Positions 42,919 through 52,538 of a stretch of DNA of 64,000 bases are shown here, in pieces. Each line of letters starts with the position of its first letter. Positions within the stretch are counted from its first letter, which is position 1. The notes under the pieces are model-generated. The model did no database searches. It had not been told where the DNA came from and saw only the letters and a list, made by a program, of their open reading frames with translations. The position numbers and the translations under genes are program-made. This DNA is from Streptoverticillium olivoreticuli subsp. olivoreticuli (lineage in GTDB: Bacteria; Actinomycetota; Actinomycetes; Streptomycetales; Streptomycetaceae): positions 992,001 through 1,056,000 of the forward strand of contig NZ_CP031455.1 of NCBI RefSeq assembly GCF_003391135.1, given 5' to 3'.

Positions 42919-44235
42919 ATGAGAGTCAGTGTCCTAGGGCTCGGCTACGTGGGCTGCGTGTCGGCCGCGTGCCTGGCCGGCCAAGGTCACGAGGTCATCG
43001 GTGTGGACGTGAACCAGGCAAAGGTCGACCTGGTCAACGACGGCAAGGCCCCGGTGGTCGAGGAGAGGATCGGCGAGCTCGTCGCCGAGGTCGTGCGGGC
43101 CGGAGCGCTGCGCGCCACCGGCGACGTCCGCGAGGCGATCATGGGGAGCGAGGTGTCGCTGGTCTGCGTGGGCACACCGTCGGAGCCCAACGGCAGCCTG
43201 TGCACGACGTACTTGGAGCGGGTCACCGAGCAGATCGGCGCGGCGCTGGCCGAGCGGGGTGGGCGGCACACCGTCGTGTTCCGCAGCACCATGCTCCCGG
43301 GCACCTGCCTGAACCTGCTGGTACCGATCCTGGAGAAGTACGTCGGCGGCACGGCCGGGGCGGACTTCGGGGTCGCGGTCAACCCGGAGTTCCTGCGCGA
43401 GGGCACGAGCGTGCGGGACTTCTTCGACCCGCCCAAGACCGTCATCGGCGAGCTCGACGCGGCTAGCGGCGACGTGGTGGCGGCGCTGTACGACGGCTTG
43501 CCCGGCGAGGTGTTCCGGGTGCCGGTCCCGGCGGCCGAGGCGATCAAGTATGCGGACAACGCGTTCCACGGCCTCAAGATCGGCTTCGCGAACGAGCTGG
43601 GCGCGGTGTGCCAGGCGCTCGGAGTGGACTCGCACCAGGTGATGGACGTGTTCCTGGCCGACCGCAAGCTGAACATCAGCCCCGCCTACCTGCGGCCCGG
43701 CTTCGCCTTCGGTGGCTCCTGCCTGCCCAAGGACCTGCGCAGCCTGGTCCACGCGGCGCAGCGGGCCGACGTCTCGGTGCCCATCCTCGCCCACGTGCTG
43801 CCCTCCAACTCCGACCATCTGCAGCGTGCGGTGGACCTGGTCGAGCGCACCGGCAAGCGCCGGGTGGGCCTGTTCGGGCTGTCCTTCAAACCCGGCACCG
43901 ACGACCTCCGCGAGAGCCCGCTCGTCGAGCTGGCGGAGAGGCTCTTCGGCAAGGGGTACGACCTGCGGATCCACGACGCCAACGTGAGCCTCTCCCGGCT
44001 GATCGGCGCGAACCGCGAGTACATCGAGACCCGGCTGCCGCACCTCGCGCAGCTGCTCGCGGACTCCGTCGACGAGGTGCTCCAGCACGCCGAGGTGTGC
44101 CTGGTCGGGACCATGGACCCGGCCGTGCTGTCGGCGCTGCCCCATGGCGACGGTCCGGTGATCGTCGACCTCATCCGCCTTCCCGACGCCGAGGCGCGCC
44201 GGGCCGAACCGGGGTACATGGGCCTTGCTTGGTGA
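42919..44235 (+). CDS. UDP-glucose/GDP-mannose 6-dehydrogenase family
   Basis: 438 residues. NAD-binding GLGYVGCVSA at the start, VGTPSEPNG, NPEFLREGTSVRDFFDPPKT, the catalytic Cys motif GGSCLPKDL (near residue 270), and GLSFKPGTDDLRESP. It oxidises a nucleotide sugar twice to the uronic acid, NAD-dependent. The FREGT/DFFDPP and GGSCLPKD strings resemble GDP-mannose dehydrogenases such as AlgD, but UDP-glucose is also possible. It supplies an acidic sugar for the polymer. The GGGGGGAGG element sits just before the start, and the stop overlaps the next gene by 11 bases. Confidence 0.92.
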   Translation: MRVSVLGLGYVGCVSAACLAGQGHEVIGVDVNQAKVDLVNDGKAPVVEERIGELVAEVVRAGALRATGDVREAIMGSEVSLVCVGTPSEPNGSLCTTYLERVTEQIGAALAERGGRHTVVFRSTMLPGTCLNLLVPILEKYVGGTAGADFGVAVNPEFLREGTSVRDFFDPPKTVIGELDAASGDVVAALYDGLPGEVFRVPVPAAEAIKYADNAFHGLKIGFANELGAVCQALGVDSHQVMDVFLADRKLNISPAYLRPGFAFGGSCLPKDLRSLVHAAQRADVSVPILAHVLPSNSDHLQRAVDLVERTGKRRVGLFGLSFKPGTDDLRESPLVELAERLFGKGYDLRIHDANVSLSRLIGANREYIETRLPHLAQLLADSVDEVLQHAEVCLVGTMDPAVLSALPHGDGPVIVDLIRLPDAEARRAEPGYMGLAW

Positions 44236-45505
44236 CACGTCGTTCGGTGACACAGTCAGCGGCGACCGGTCGGACCGCCGCGCGCTGATCCTGGTGGAGA
44301 ACCTGTCGGTGCCGTTCGACCGGCGGGTGTGGCAGGAGTGCACGACGCTGCGCGACGCGGGCTGGAAGGTGCACGTCATCTGTCCCCGGGGGAACAAACG
44401 GGACACGGAGCCGGAGGCGGAGATCGACGGAGTGCTGATCCACCGCTACCCGTTGCGCGCGGCCACCGGAGGGCCGGCCGGCTACCTGCGGGAGTACGGA
44501 TCGGCGTTGTGGCATACGGTCCGGCTGGCCCGGAAGGTCGGCCCGGTCGACGTGGTCCACGCCTGCAACCCGCCCGACCTGCTGTTCCTGCCGGCACTGT
44601 GGCTGAAGCGGCGCGGCGCGCGGTTCGTCTTCGACCAGCACGACCTGGTACCCGAGCTGTACCTCTCCCGGTTCGACCGCGGCGAGGATCTGCTCTACCG
44701 CGCCGTGTGCGCGCTGGAACGGCTGACCTACCGGGCCGCGGACGTCGTGCTCGCCACGAACGAGAGCTACCGGGACGTCGCGGTGCGCCGTGGCGGTCGG
44801 CGCCCCGCGGACGTCTTCGTGGTGCGCAGCGCACCCCAGATCGACCGGTTCCAACCGGTCCCGCCCGAGCCTGAGTTGAAGCACAGCAAGCCTCATCTGC
44901 TGTGCTACCTCGGCGTCATGGGCCCTCAGGACGGCGTCGACTACGCCTTGCGGGCCCTTGCGAAGATGCGCGACGAGCTCGGGCGGACCGACTGGCATGC
45001 GGTGTTCATCGGCGCCGGCGACGCCTTCGACGCGATGGTGAAGCTGTCCCGGCGGCTCGGGCTCTCCGAGCAGGTGCAGTTCACCGGGCGCATTCCGGAC
45101 GCCGATCTGGTGCGCTACCTGTCCACCGCGGACGTGTGCCTCTCCCCCGACCCGCGCAATCCGCTCAACGACGTGTCGACCATGAACAAGGTCCTGGAGT
45201 ACATGGCGATGGGCCGGCCGGTCGTCTCGTTCGACCTCCGGGAGGCGCGAGTCTCCGCCGGTGACGCCGCCGTCTACGCGCCCGCCAACGACGAGGCCGA
45301 ATTCGCCCAGCTCATCGCGCTGTTGCTGGACGATCCGGAGAAGCGGGCCCGGATGGGCAAGATCGGCCAGGAGCGGATCAGCGGGCCGCTTTCCTGGCGG
45401 AACTCGCAAGCGTCGCTGCTCGCCGCCTACGCCGCCGCCTGCCGTGACCACATTCCGGTGTCGGCGGGCGACCCGGTCAGGACAGGGAGGAGGCCGCGCC
45501 GTTGA
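44225..45505 (+). CDS. Glycosyltransferase, GT4-like
   Basis: 426 residues from a TTG overlapping the previous stop. N-terminal acceptor half with LILVENLSVPFDRRVWQECT, VDVVHACNPPDLLFLPAL and FDQHDLVPELY; C-terminal donor half with LLCYLGVMGPQDGVDYAL, FIGAGDAF and the EX7E-like region NDVSTMNKVLEYMAMGRPVVSFD. These are features of retaining GT-B enzymes (GT4). It likely adds a sugar to the lipid-linked repeat unit on the cytoplasmic face. Donor and linkage are not predictable. It overlaps the following gene by four bases. Confidence 0.92.
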   Translation: MLGDTSFGDTVSGDRSDRRALILVENLSVPFDRRVWQECTTLRDAGWKVHVICPRGNKRDTEPEAEIDGVLIHRYPLRAATGGPAGYLREYGSALWHTVRLARKVGPVDVVHACNPPDLLFLPALWLKRRGARFVFDQHDLVPELYLSRFDRGEDLLYRAVCALERLTYRAADVVLATNESYRDVAVRRGGRRPADVFVVRSAPQIDRFQPVPPEPELKHSKPHLLCYLGVMGPQDGVDYALRALAKMRDELGRTDWHAVFIGAGDAFDAMVKLSRRLGLSEQVQFTGRIPDADLVRYLSTADVCLSPDPRNPLNDVSTMNKVLEYMAMGRPVVSFDLREARVSAGDAAVYAPANDEAEFAQLIALLLDDPEKRARMGKIGQERISGPLSWRNSQASLLAAYAAACRDHIPVSAGDPVRTGRRPRR

Positions 45506-46869
45506 GCGATGACACGATACGCCTGGTCACGGTGGGGCGGATTCTCCGTCGGCGCTGGCGGATTCTCGCCATCCTCGCCGTGGTGGGCGCGCTCGTCGGC
45601 TACGGCACCTCTTTGCTGTTCCCGCCGCGCTACACGGCGTCGGCATCGGTACTGCTGCCGGGGGCGTGGCAGGAGCGCGAGCTGCTGACCCAGGCGGAGA
45701 TCGCGACCAGTTCGGCGGTGGCCGACCGTGCGGCCGCCACGCTCGGCTGGACGGGCGTCAGCGGCGCCGAGCTGCGGGATCGAGTGAGCGCCAAGGCCGC
45801 CGACGGGAACATCATCAAGATCTCGGGTACGGCCGACACCCCGGAGCGCGCGCAGCGGCTCTCCGACCAAATGGCCCGGCAATTCGTCGCATTCGCCGCG
45901 CGGATGACAGGCGACAACACCGAATCCGACGCGGCTACGGGGCCCGGGGCACTGCGGAGGAAGGTGGAGGAGACCAACCTCCGCATCACCGACCTGGCCA
46001 ACGTGGCCGATCCGGGGCGGACCGTGGAGAGCGTGCAGGCCCGCACCGAGCTCGAGAAGCTGCGCACCGCGCTGCAGGAGGCCATGAAGAAGCTGGACCA
46101 GGCCGACCCGGCGGCCGGCAAGGCCGGCATGGTCGTCATGGGTCCGGCGGCCCGGCCGACCGGCGAGGCACCGCCGACGAGGACGCAGCTCATCGGCGCC
46201 GGGGCGCTGGTGTTCTTCCTGCTCGCGGTCATCGGCCATCTCGCCGCCGCACGGGTGAATCGCCGACTGCGCACCGAACCGGAGATCGCCGCAGCGCTGG
46301 GCTCGGTGCTGCTGGGTTCCGTCGACGTACCTGGCGAACGGCCCGTGCACCGGCCGGAAGGCCGTGGCCCGCGGGCCCGGATCCGCCGGCTCCTCGGCGT
46401 CGACACCCGGTGGGACATACCGGCCCCGCGGATGTCCGGCGACGAGGCCGGCAGGCGGATCCGCTACCGGCGGGTGTGCGCCCGCCTCCGGGACCGGCTG
46501 CCGGCCCCCCGGCGGCTGCTGGTCGTCGTACCGGACGGCGACGAGATCGCCCGCCGGGCAGCCGGGCAGCTCGTCGCCGAGGCCAAGAGCGGTCCGCTGC
46601 TGCGGGTGGTGGACGTCTCGGTGTCCCGGCCGATGGTGCCGGACCGCGACACCGAGTCCGGTGCCCTGGTCGTGCTCAGCGCGGGCAGCTGGACCGCGGA
46701 GGAGCTCGGCGGCATCGCCGAGGCGTGTGCGGACGCAGGGCACGAGGTCGTCGGCACCGTCGTCGCCGGCACGGTCCGGGCCCGTCCGACGCGGACCGCC
46801 GGCCGTCCTCCGGACAACGCCACTCCGGCGCTCGCGGTGCGCGGCCACGCGAGGGGTGGTTCTGTGTGA
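45502..46869 (+). CDS. Wzz-like polysaccharide co-polymerase with degenerate kinase-like half
   Basis: 455 residues. Two transmembrane helices (ILAILAVVGALVGYGTSLLF near 20-40 and LIGAGALVFFLLAVIGHLAA near 225-245) flank an extracytoplasmic helical region, the arrangement of Wzz/Wzc chain-length regulators. The cytoplasmic C-terminal part (~300-455) follows the P-loop kinase layout (RRLLVVVPDGDEIARRAAG, ALVVLSAGSW) but has no Walker A GKT or Tyr cluster. It should regulate chain length without kinase activity. Starts at TTG overlapping the glycosyltransferase stop and is itself overlapped by the next gene. Confidence 0.85.
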   Translation: MSDDTIRLVTVGRILRRRWRILAILAVVGALVGYGTSLLFPPRYTASASVLLPGAWQERELLTQAEIATSSAVADRAAATLGWTGVSGAELRDRVSAKAADGNIIKISGTADTPERAQRLSDQMARQFVAFAARMTGDNTESDAATGPGALRRKVEETNLRITDLANVADPGRTVESVQARTELEKLRTALQEAMKKLDQADPAAGKAGMVVMGPAARPTGEAPPTRTQLIGAGALVFFLLAVIGHLAAARVNRRLRTEPEIAAALGSVLLGSVDVPGERPVHRPEGRGPRARIRRLLGVDTRWDIPAPRMSGDEAGRRIRYRRVCARLRDRLPAPRRLLVVVPDGDEIARRAAGQLVAEAKSGPLLRVVDVSVSRPMVPDRDTESGALVVLSAGSWTAEELGGIAEACADAGHEVVGTVVAGTVRARPTRTAGRPPDNATPALAVRGHARGGSV

Positions 46870-48395
46870 CGACGAGCAAGACTTCGGAGTCGTCGGCCGC
46901 CGCTCCGCTCCTCGACCTGCAGGCACTGGTGGTGGCAGTGCGCAGGCGCCGCCGCCTCTGGTGCTCCATGGCGCTGCTGGGGCTGCTGGTCGGCGCGGCG
47001 TTTGCGGTCCTGCTGCCGCCGCCGTCGGCCGCGGTGACCAAGGTGCTGGTCGCGCATCGGGAGGACCAGCCGAACGACACCGGAACGCTGATCCGCACCG
47101 ACGTCCAGCTGCTGGGGACCACGCGGATCGCCGACAAGGCCCTGCGGTCCCTCAAGTCCCCTGAAAAACCGGAAGACTTCATACAGAACTACCGGGGTAC
47201 CGGATTGACCAACAACCTGCTGCAGATCGATGTGACAGGTGGCAGCGACGCGGAGGCGGTGGCCCGGGCAAAGGCGCTGGCCGATGCGTTCGTCGCGGAC
47301 CATGTGGAACGGATGCAGGAGACCGCGAAGGCCGAGGCCCAGGCCCTGCTCGACCAGCGTGACCGCATGCGGGACGAGCTCGCCCAGGTCAACAAGGCGA
47401 TCGGGGACCGGTCGCCGGGGAGCGACCCGAAAGCGTCGGCGAGCATCGAGTCGCTCTTCGCCCGCCGGGCCGAGCTCACCTCGCGGATCGCCGATTTCGA
47501 CCAGCGCGCCGCGGAGGCGCGCACCGGCACGCCCAAACTCATCGCCGGCACGCAGATCGTGGACGCCCCGCGCGCGGTGCGGCACTCCCTGCCCGGGGCC
47601 GCCGCCACCAACGCCGCGATCGGGCTCGTACTCGGGCTCGTACTCGGGCTGGCGCTGGCCGCGGTCGGCACGGTGGTGGCGGACCGCCCCGTGCTGCGCC
47701 GGGAGATCGCGGCGAACCTGGGCGCCTCGGTCGTCGCGGAGCTGCGCCACGCGCCCCGCCGGCCGGCCGGGCGGTGGGAGCGCCGACGGACCCGGGCGGC
47801 GCGGACAAGGCTCACCGCGAGCCTGGCCCGCACCGTGCGCGGCTCCGCCGAACCGGTGTCGCTGCTGGAACTGGGCTGTGCGCGCAGCACGAGCGTGATC
47901 GCCCTGGACCTCGCCGAGGCGCTGGCATCGGACGGGCCAGTGGTGATCATCGATGGTCTGCCCGGCCCGCAGCTCGCCGACAGCGGCCGGAAGCCGGGAG
48001 GCCCGACCGTGGTCAGCGGCGAGCGTGCCGCGGACGTGTCGCACGAGGAGCGCCGGTTCGGCGTCGGCTCGGTCGCGCCCGGCGCGGCGTGGACCGACCT
48101 CCAGTACCTCGGTACCCGGACCGTGCTCGTCGTGCGTGCCGGGCACGGCAGCGCAGCATGGCTGCACACCGTGGCACGGCAACTCGCGGACCTGGGCATT
48201 CCGGTGATCGGTGTGGTGCTGATCGACCCCGATCCGCGTGACCGGACCGACGGCACGCTGTGGGACGGGCCGCACACCGCGCTGCGCGGCAACAACGAGC
48301 GGCCGGCCCGGCAGAACGGGACGGACCGGGGGCGGACGGAGTGGCTGCCCATGTGGGCCGCACGGGTCCCGGACAGCGACCAGGAGGCACGGTAG
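46866..48395 (+). CDS. Second Wzz-like co-polymerase with degenerate nucleotide-binding half
   Basis: 509 residues from GTG 46866 (GTGA overlap). First transmembrane helix ~35-55 (MALLGLLVGAAFAVLLPP), long periplasmic-type helices with AKAEAQALLDQRDRMRDELAQ, then the second helix (AAIGLVLGLVLGLALAAVGT, ~255-275). The C-terminal domain resembles tyrosine-kinase/ParA-like proteins (VIALDLAEALASDGPVVIID) but the Walker A is GCARSTSV, lacking the Lys-Thr. The loop is followed by D-P-R-D. Probably a structural partner of the first co-polymerase. No Tyr-rich tail. Confidence 0.85.
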   Translation: MTTSKTSESSAAAPLLDLQALVVAVRRRRRLWCSMALLGLLVGAAFAVLLPPPSAAVTKVLVAHREDQPNDTGTLIRTDVQLLGTTRIADKALRSLKSPEKPEDFIQNYRGTGLTNNLLQIDVTGGSDAEAVARAKALADAFVADHVERMQETAKAEAQALLDQRDRMRDELAQVNKAIGDRSPGSDPKASASIESLFARRAELTSRIADFDQRAAEARTGTPKLIAGTQIVDAPRAVRHSLPGAAATNAAIGLVLGLVLGLALAAVGTVVADRPVLRREIAANLGASVVAELRHAPRRPAGRWERRRTRAARTRLTASLARTVRGSAEPVSLLELGCARSTSVIALDLAEALASDGPVVIIDGLPGPQLADSGRKPGGPTVVSGERAADVSHEERRFGVGSVAPGAAWTDLQYLGTRTVLVVRAGHGSAAWLHTVARQLADLGIPVIGVVLIDPDPRDRTDGTLWDGPHTALRGNNERPARQNGTDRGRTEWLPMWAARVPDSDQEAR

Positions 48396-48398
48396 GAC

Positions 48399-50333
48399 AT
48401 GTGTGGCATCGCAGGCACTTACCGGTGGCCGGACGGGAAGGCCGTGACCGACCGGCTCACCGATACCCTCGCCCACCGCGGTCCGGACGGGGCGGGCCGG
48501 TACAGCCATCCCGCCGGTGACGGCGAAGTGCACCTCGGGCACCGCCGGCTGGCCATCATCGATCTGTCCGGGACCGGCGCCCAGCCGATGGTCTCGGGCG
48601 GCCTCGCCCTCTCGTACAACGGCGAGCTGTACAACGCGCCCGAGCTGCGTGCCGAACTGGCGGCCGCCGGGGTGCGCTTCCGCGGTACCTCCGACACCGA
48701 GGTGCTGCTGGAGGCCTGGCGGCGCTGGGGCACGGACTGCCTGCCCCGGCTGCGCGGCATGTTCGCGTTCGCGATCTTCGACGAGCGAACCGGTGACCTG
48801 GTGCTCGCCCGCGACCAGCTCGGCGTCAAGCCGCTGTTCCTGCTCAGGCGCGGTGAAGGCCTGGTGTTCGCCTCCGAGCTCAAGGCGCTCGCCGCCGTGA
48901 CCGGCGGGTCGCTGCAGGTGGACGAGGCGGCGCTGGTGGCCTCGCTGCTGTACTACTGGGTGCCGGACTCACGGTGCGCGTTCCGCGAAGCGGAGAAGCT
49001 GCCGCCGGGGAGCTGGCTGCGGTGCCGGCCCGACGGCAGGGTGGAGCACGGCAGGTTCTGGCACCTCCGGGACGTCGCCGCCGAGGGCCGGGAGCGGGCC
49101 CGGAGCGGCGAGCGGCCGGATGTCGCCGCCGTCGTCGAGGAGTCGACCCGGCGCCATCTGCTCTCCGACGTACCCGTGGCGACCTTCCTCTCCGGCGGGC
49201 TGGACTCCAGCTACCTGACCGCGCTGGCGGCCCGCCACCGACCCGGTATCTCCGCTTACACGATCGGATTCCGCGCCGAGGACGCCAAGTTCGAGGCGAT
49301 GCCGGACGACCTGCGCTATGCCCAGCGGGTGGCCGAGCGGTTCGGCGTCGACCTGCACGAGATCGAGATCGCTCCGAACGTGCTCGACCTGCTGCCGCGG
49401 ATGACGTACCACCTGGACGAGCCGATCGGCGACCCCGCCGCGATCAACACGTTCCTGATCTGCTCGGCCGCCCGGGAGGCCGGGGTCAAGGTGATGCTCT
49501 CGGGGATGGGTGCCGACGAGCTGTTCGCCGGTTACCGCAAACACCTGGCCAACCTGATCGCGCTGCGCTACCAGCGCATCCCGCGGCCCCTGCGGCGCGG
49601 CCTGTCCGCGACCGTGGACCGGCTGCCGGTCGCCACGGCCCGCCGGGGGTACCGGTCGGTGCGCTTCGCGAAGCGGTTCCTCTCCTTCGCCGATCTGCCG
49701 GAGGAGACCGCGTTCCGGCGCAGCTACACCATGTACGACCAGGACGAACTGCTCGCCCTGGTCAATCCGGACCTGGCCGGGACGGTCGAGGACGTGCTGA
49801 CCGAGCACGCGGACATCTACCAGGACAACGACCTCGACGACTTCGTCAACCGCATGTGCCTGGGCGACGCCCGGATGTTCCTGCCGGGCCTGAACCTCGC
49901 TTACACGGACCGGTCGAGCATGGCCGCGTCGACGGAGGTGCGGGTGCCGTACGTGGACGTCGAGGTGGTCAAGGCGGCGTTCGCCGTGCCCGGCGATCGC
50001 AAGATCGTCGGACGACAGGGCAAGGCCGTCCTCAAGGAGGCGGCCGCCTCGGTCCTGCCCCGGGAGATCGTGTACCGGCCCAAGGGCCTGTTCAGCGCCC
50101 CGCTGCGCGCCTGGATGAGCCGGGATCTGGCACCGCTGGTGCGCGAGGTGGTGCACGACGGCGTGCTCGTCAATTCCGGGTTCCTGCGCCGCGACGCGCT
50201 GGCGCGCATGGTCGCCGAGGACGCCGCCGGGCAGCGGGACTTCTCCAAGCATCTATGGCACGTGCTGACCCTCGAGTACTGGTACCGCGGCGCGACCTCC
50301 GGGTCCGGCCAGAACGCTCACTTGACGGCGTAA
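48399..50333 (+). CDS. Asparagine-synthetase-like glutamine amidotransferase (AsnB type)
   Basis: 644 residues. The N-terminal class II glutaminase begins MCGIAG, so Cys2 is the nucleophile after Met removal, with LAHRGPDG and SYNGELYN. The synthetase half has the ATP-pyrophosphatase loop SGGLDSS (near 265), DEPIGDPAAINTF and LSGMGADELFAGY. Paralogues of this type occur in many polysaccharide clusters, where they are thought to amidate uronic acids or transfer ammonia to a sugar carboxylate. Here the nearby 6-dehydrogenase would supply such a uronic acid. That role is inference; it is not needed for asparagine supply. Confidence 0.92.
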   Translation: MCGIAGTYRWPDGKAVTDRLTDTLAHRGPDGAGRYSHPAGDGEVHLGHRRLAIIDLSGTGAQPMVSGGLALSYNGELYNAPELRAELAAAGVRFRGTSDTEVLLEAWRRWGTDCLPRLRGMFAFAIFDERTGDLVLARDQLGVKPLFLLRRGEGLVFASELKALAAVTGGSLQVDEAALVASLLYYWVPDSRCAFREAEKLPPGSWLRCRPDGRVEHGRFWHLRDVAAEGRERARSGERPDVAAVVEESTRRHLLSDVPVATFLSGGLDSSYLTALAARHRPGISAYTIGFRAEDAKFEAMPDDLRYAQRVAERFGVDLHEIEIAPNVLDLLPRMTYHLDEPIGDPAAINTFLICSAAREAGVKVMLSGMGADELFAGYRKHLANLIALRYQRIPRPLRRGLSATVDRLPVATARRGYRSVRFAKRFLSFADLPEETAFRRSYTMYDQDELLALVNPDLAGTVEDVLTEHADIYQDNDLDDFVNRMCLGDARMFLPGLNLAYTDRSSMAASTEVRVPYVDVEVVKAAFAVPGDRKIVGRQGKAVLKEAAASVLPREIVYRPKGLFSAPLRAWMSRDLAPLVREVVHDGVLVNSGFLRRDALARMVAEDAAGQRDFSKHLWHVLTLEYWYRGATSGSGQNAHLTA

Positions 50334-50351
50334 GAAACAAGGGGACTTCGG

Positions 50352-52538
50352 GTGAAACAGGTTGTGCAGAACTACAAGAGCGGCGAGCTGGCGGTGCTCG
50401 ACGTGCCGGTGCCGGGGTGCAAGCCGGGCGGTGTGCTGGTCCGCAGCGCCTACTCGCTGATATCCACCGGGACCGAGCTCATGAAGGTCTCCGAGGCCGG
50501 CATGTCGATGCTCGGCAAGGCCCGCTCCCGGCCGGACCAGGTGGCCAAGGTCGTGCAGAGCGTGGCCACCAACGGGGTGCCCGCCACCTACCGCAAGGTG
50601 ATGGGCAAGCTGGACTCATACACGCCGCTGGGCTACTCGCTGTGCGGGGTGGTCGAGCAGGTCGGCACCGGGATCGACGATGTGAAGGTCGGCGACCTCG
50701 TGGCCTGCGCCGGCAATGAGCACGCGCTGCACGCCGAGCTGAACTGGGTGCCGAAGAACCTCTACGCCCGGGTGCCGGACGGCCTCGCGCCGCGGCACGC
50801 GGCCTTCGGCACCGTCGGGTCGATCGCGTTGCAGGGCGTCCGCCGCGGCGAGTCACAGCTGGGCGACGTGGCGCTGGTCATCGGCCTCGGGCTGATCGGG
50901 CAGCTGGTGGTGCAGTTGCTGACCGCCTCGGGAGTCCGCGTCGTCGGGGCCGACCCCGACCCGGTGCGCTGCGAGCTCGCCGAGCGCCTGGGCGCCGCGG
51001 CCTGCGGCGATCCCGCGTCCGCGGCCGTGGAGGCTGCCGTCACCGAGCTCACCGGCGGTCACGGCGTGGACCAGGTGTACCTGGCCGCCGGCGGCGGCAG
51101 CAACCAGCCCGTCGAGCTGGCCGCCCGCTTGAGCCGGGACCGCGGCCGGGTCGTCGACATCGGCAAGTGCCGCCTGGACCTGCCGTGGAACGCGTACTAC
51201 GAGAAAGAGCTCGACGTACGGTTCTCCCGCAGTTACGGCCCCGGGCGCTACGACCCGGAGTACGAGCTCGACGGGCGGGACTACCCGATCGGCTACGTGC
51301 GCTGGACCGAGCGCCGCAACCTGGCGTGCTTCCTCGATCTCCTCGCCCGCGGCCGTGTGGACGTGGAACCCCTGGTCTCCCACATCGCCGACTTCGATGA
51401 CGCCGTCGAGACGTACCGGCGCCTGAAGGACGGCGATCTCAAGGCCGTGGCCGTGCTGTTCCGGTACCCCGGACACGAGGTGGAAGCCGAGGCCCCGGCG
51501 GTCACGGTGCCCACGGTGAACGTGCGGCGGAGTCCGGCCCGGGCTGCCAAGGGGCCGGTGCGGCTGGCGTTCGCCGGCGCGGGAAACTACGCGACGTCGA
51601 TGCTGCTGCCGCACCTGGCACAGCGCGACGGCGTCGAGTTGTCCACGGTCGTCACCACGACGGCGCTGTCCGCGGCCAACGCGAAGCGGAAGTTCGGCTT
51701 CGCCGAGGCGACCACCGATCTCGACGCCGTGCTCGGCGACCCGTCCATCGACGCGGTGTTCGTGGTCACCCGCCACAGCTCGCACGCCGAACTGACGCGA
51801 AGGGCGCTGCTGGCCGGCAAGGCGGTGTTCGTGGAAAAGCCGTTGGCGCTCACCGAGGACGAGCTGGCCGGTGTGCTCGCGGCGGTGGAGGAGTCCGGCA
51901 ACGACCGGCTGCAGGTGGGCTTCAACCGCCGGTTCGCGCCGCTGCTGCAGGAGGCCAGGAAGCGGTTCGGCGCCCGGACCGGGCCGGCGAGCGTCCGCTA
52001 CCTGGTCAACGCGGGCCGGCTGGCGCACGGCAGCTGGTACCTCCAACAGGGCACCGAGGGCTCGCGGTTCGCCGGCGAGGGCGGGCACTTCATCGACACG
52101 GCGAGCTGGCTGCTCGAAGCCGACCCGGTATCGGTGTACGCGGTCGCCACGTCCGGCAACGAGGACCTGCAGGTCGTGCTGCGCTACCCGGACGGGTCCA
52201 CCGCCACCATCAGCTACGTCACCACCGGCGCGCCCGGCTTCCCCAAGGAGACGCTGGACCTTGTCGCGGACGGCAAGGTGCTGAAGCTCGACGACTTCGT
52301 CCGTGCCTCGGTGTTCGCAGACGGAGGAGTCGGCCGCAAGCGGTGGGTCAGCTCGCGGCTGCCCAAGGCCCGGGACAAGGGCCAGAACGCCGAGCTGGCC
52401 GCTTTCATCAGGGCCGTGCGGACCGGCGGGCCGATGCCGGTGCCGCTGGAGTCACTGGTCGCCACCACGACGGCCACCCTCGCCGTGCAGGCCGGCCTGG
52501 TCGGCGGCGCGCCGGTGACGTTGGCGAGGGCTCGATGA
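50352..52538 (+). CDS. Fusion of zinc-type dehydrogenase and Gfo/Idh/MocA oxidoreductase
   Basis: 728 residues from GTG 50352. Residues ~1-375 are a medium-chain alcohol-dehydrogenase-like domain (STGTELMKVSEAGMSML, VCACAGNEHALHAE context, ALVIGLGLIGQLVVQLL, and AAGGGSNQPVELAARL). Residues ~395-728 are a Gfo/Idh/MocA dehydrogenase (RLAFAGAGNYATSMLLPHL, FVVTRHSSHAEL, FVEKPLALTEDEL, GEGGHFIDTASWLL). Both halves bind NAD(P). Such bidomain proteins recur next to heparinase-like genes in surface-polysaccharide loci. The substrate is probably a nucleotide sugar or a lipid-linked sugar. It is coupled to the next gene by an ATGA overlap. Confidence 0.9.
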   Translation: MKQVVQNYKSGELAVLDVPVPGCKPGGVLVRSAYSLISTGTELMKVSEAGMSMLGKARSRPDQVAKVVQSVATNGVPATYRKVMGKLDSYTPLGYSLCGVVEQVGTGIDDVKVGDLVACAGNEHALHAELNWVPKNLYARVPDGLAPRHAAFGTVGSIALQGVRRGESQLGDVALVIGLGLIGQLVVQLLTASGVRVVGADPDPVRCELAERLGAAACGDPASAAVEAAVTELTGGHGVDQVYLAAGGGSNQPVELAARLSRDRGRVVDIGKCRLDLPWNAYYEKELDVRFSRSYGPGRYDPEYELDGRDYPIGYVRWTERRNLACFLDLLARGRVDVEPLVSHIADFDDAVETYRRLKDGDLKAVAVLFRYPGHEVEAEAPAVTVPTVNVRRSPARAAKGPVRLAFAGAGNYATSMLLPHLAQRDGVELSTVVTTTALSAANAKRKFGFAEATTDLDAVLGDPSIDAVFVVTRHSSHAELTRRALLAGKAVFVEKPLALTEDELAGVLAAVEESGNDRLQVGFNRRFAPLLQEARKRFGARTGPASVRYLVNAGRLAHGSWYLQQGTEGSRFAGEGGHFIDTASWLLEADPVSVYAVATSGNEDLQVVLRYPDGSTATISYVTTGAPGFPKETLDLVADGKVLKLDDFVRASVFADGGVGRKRWVSSRLPKARDKGQNAELAAFIRAVRTGGPMPVPLESLVATTTATLAVQAGLVGGAPVTLARAR

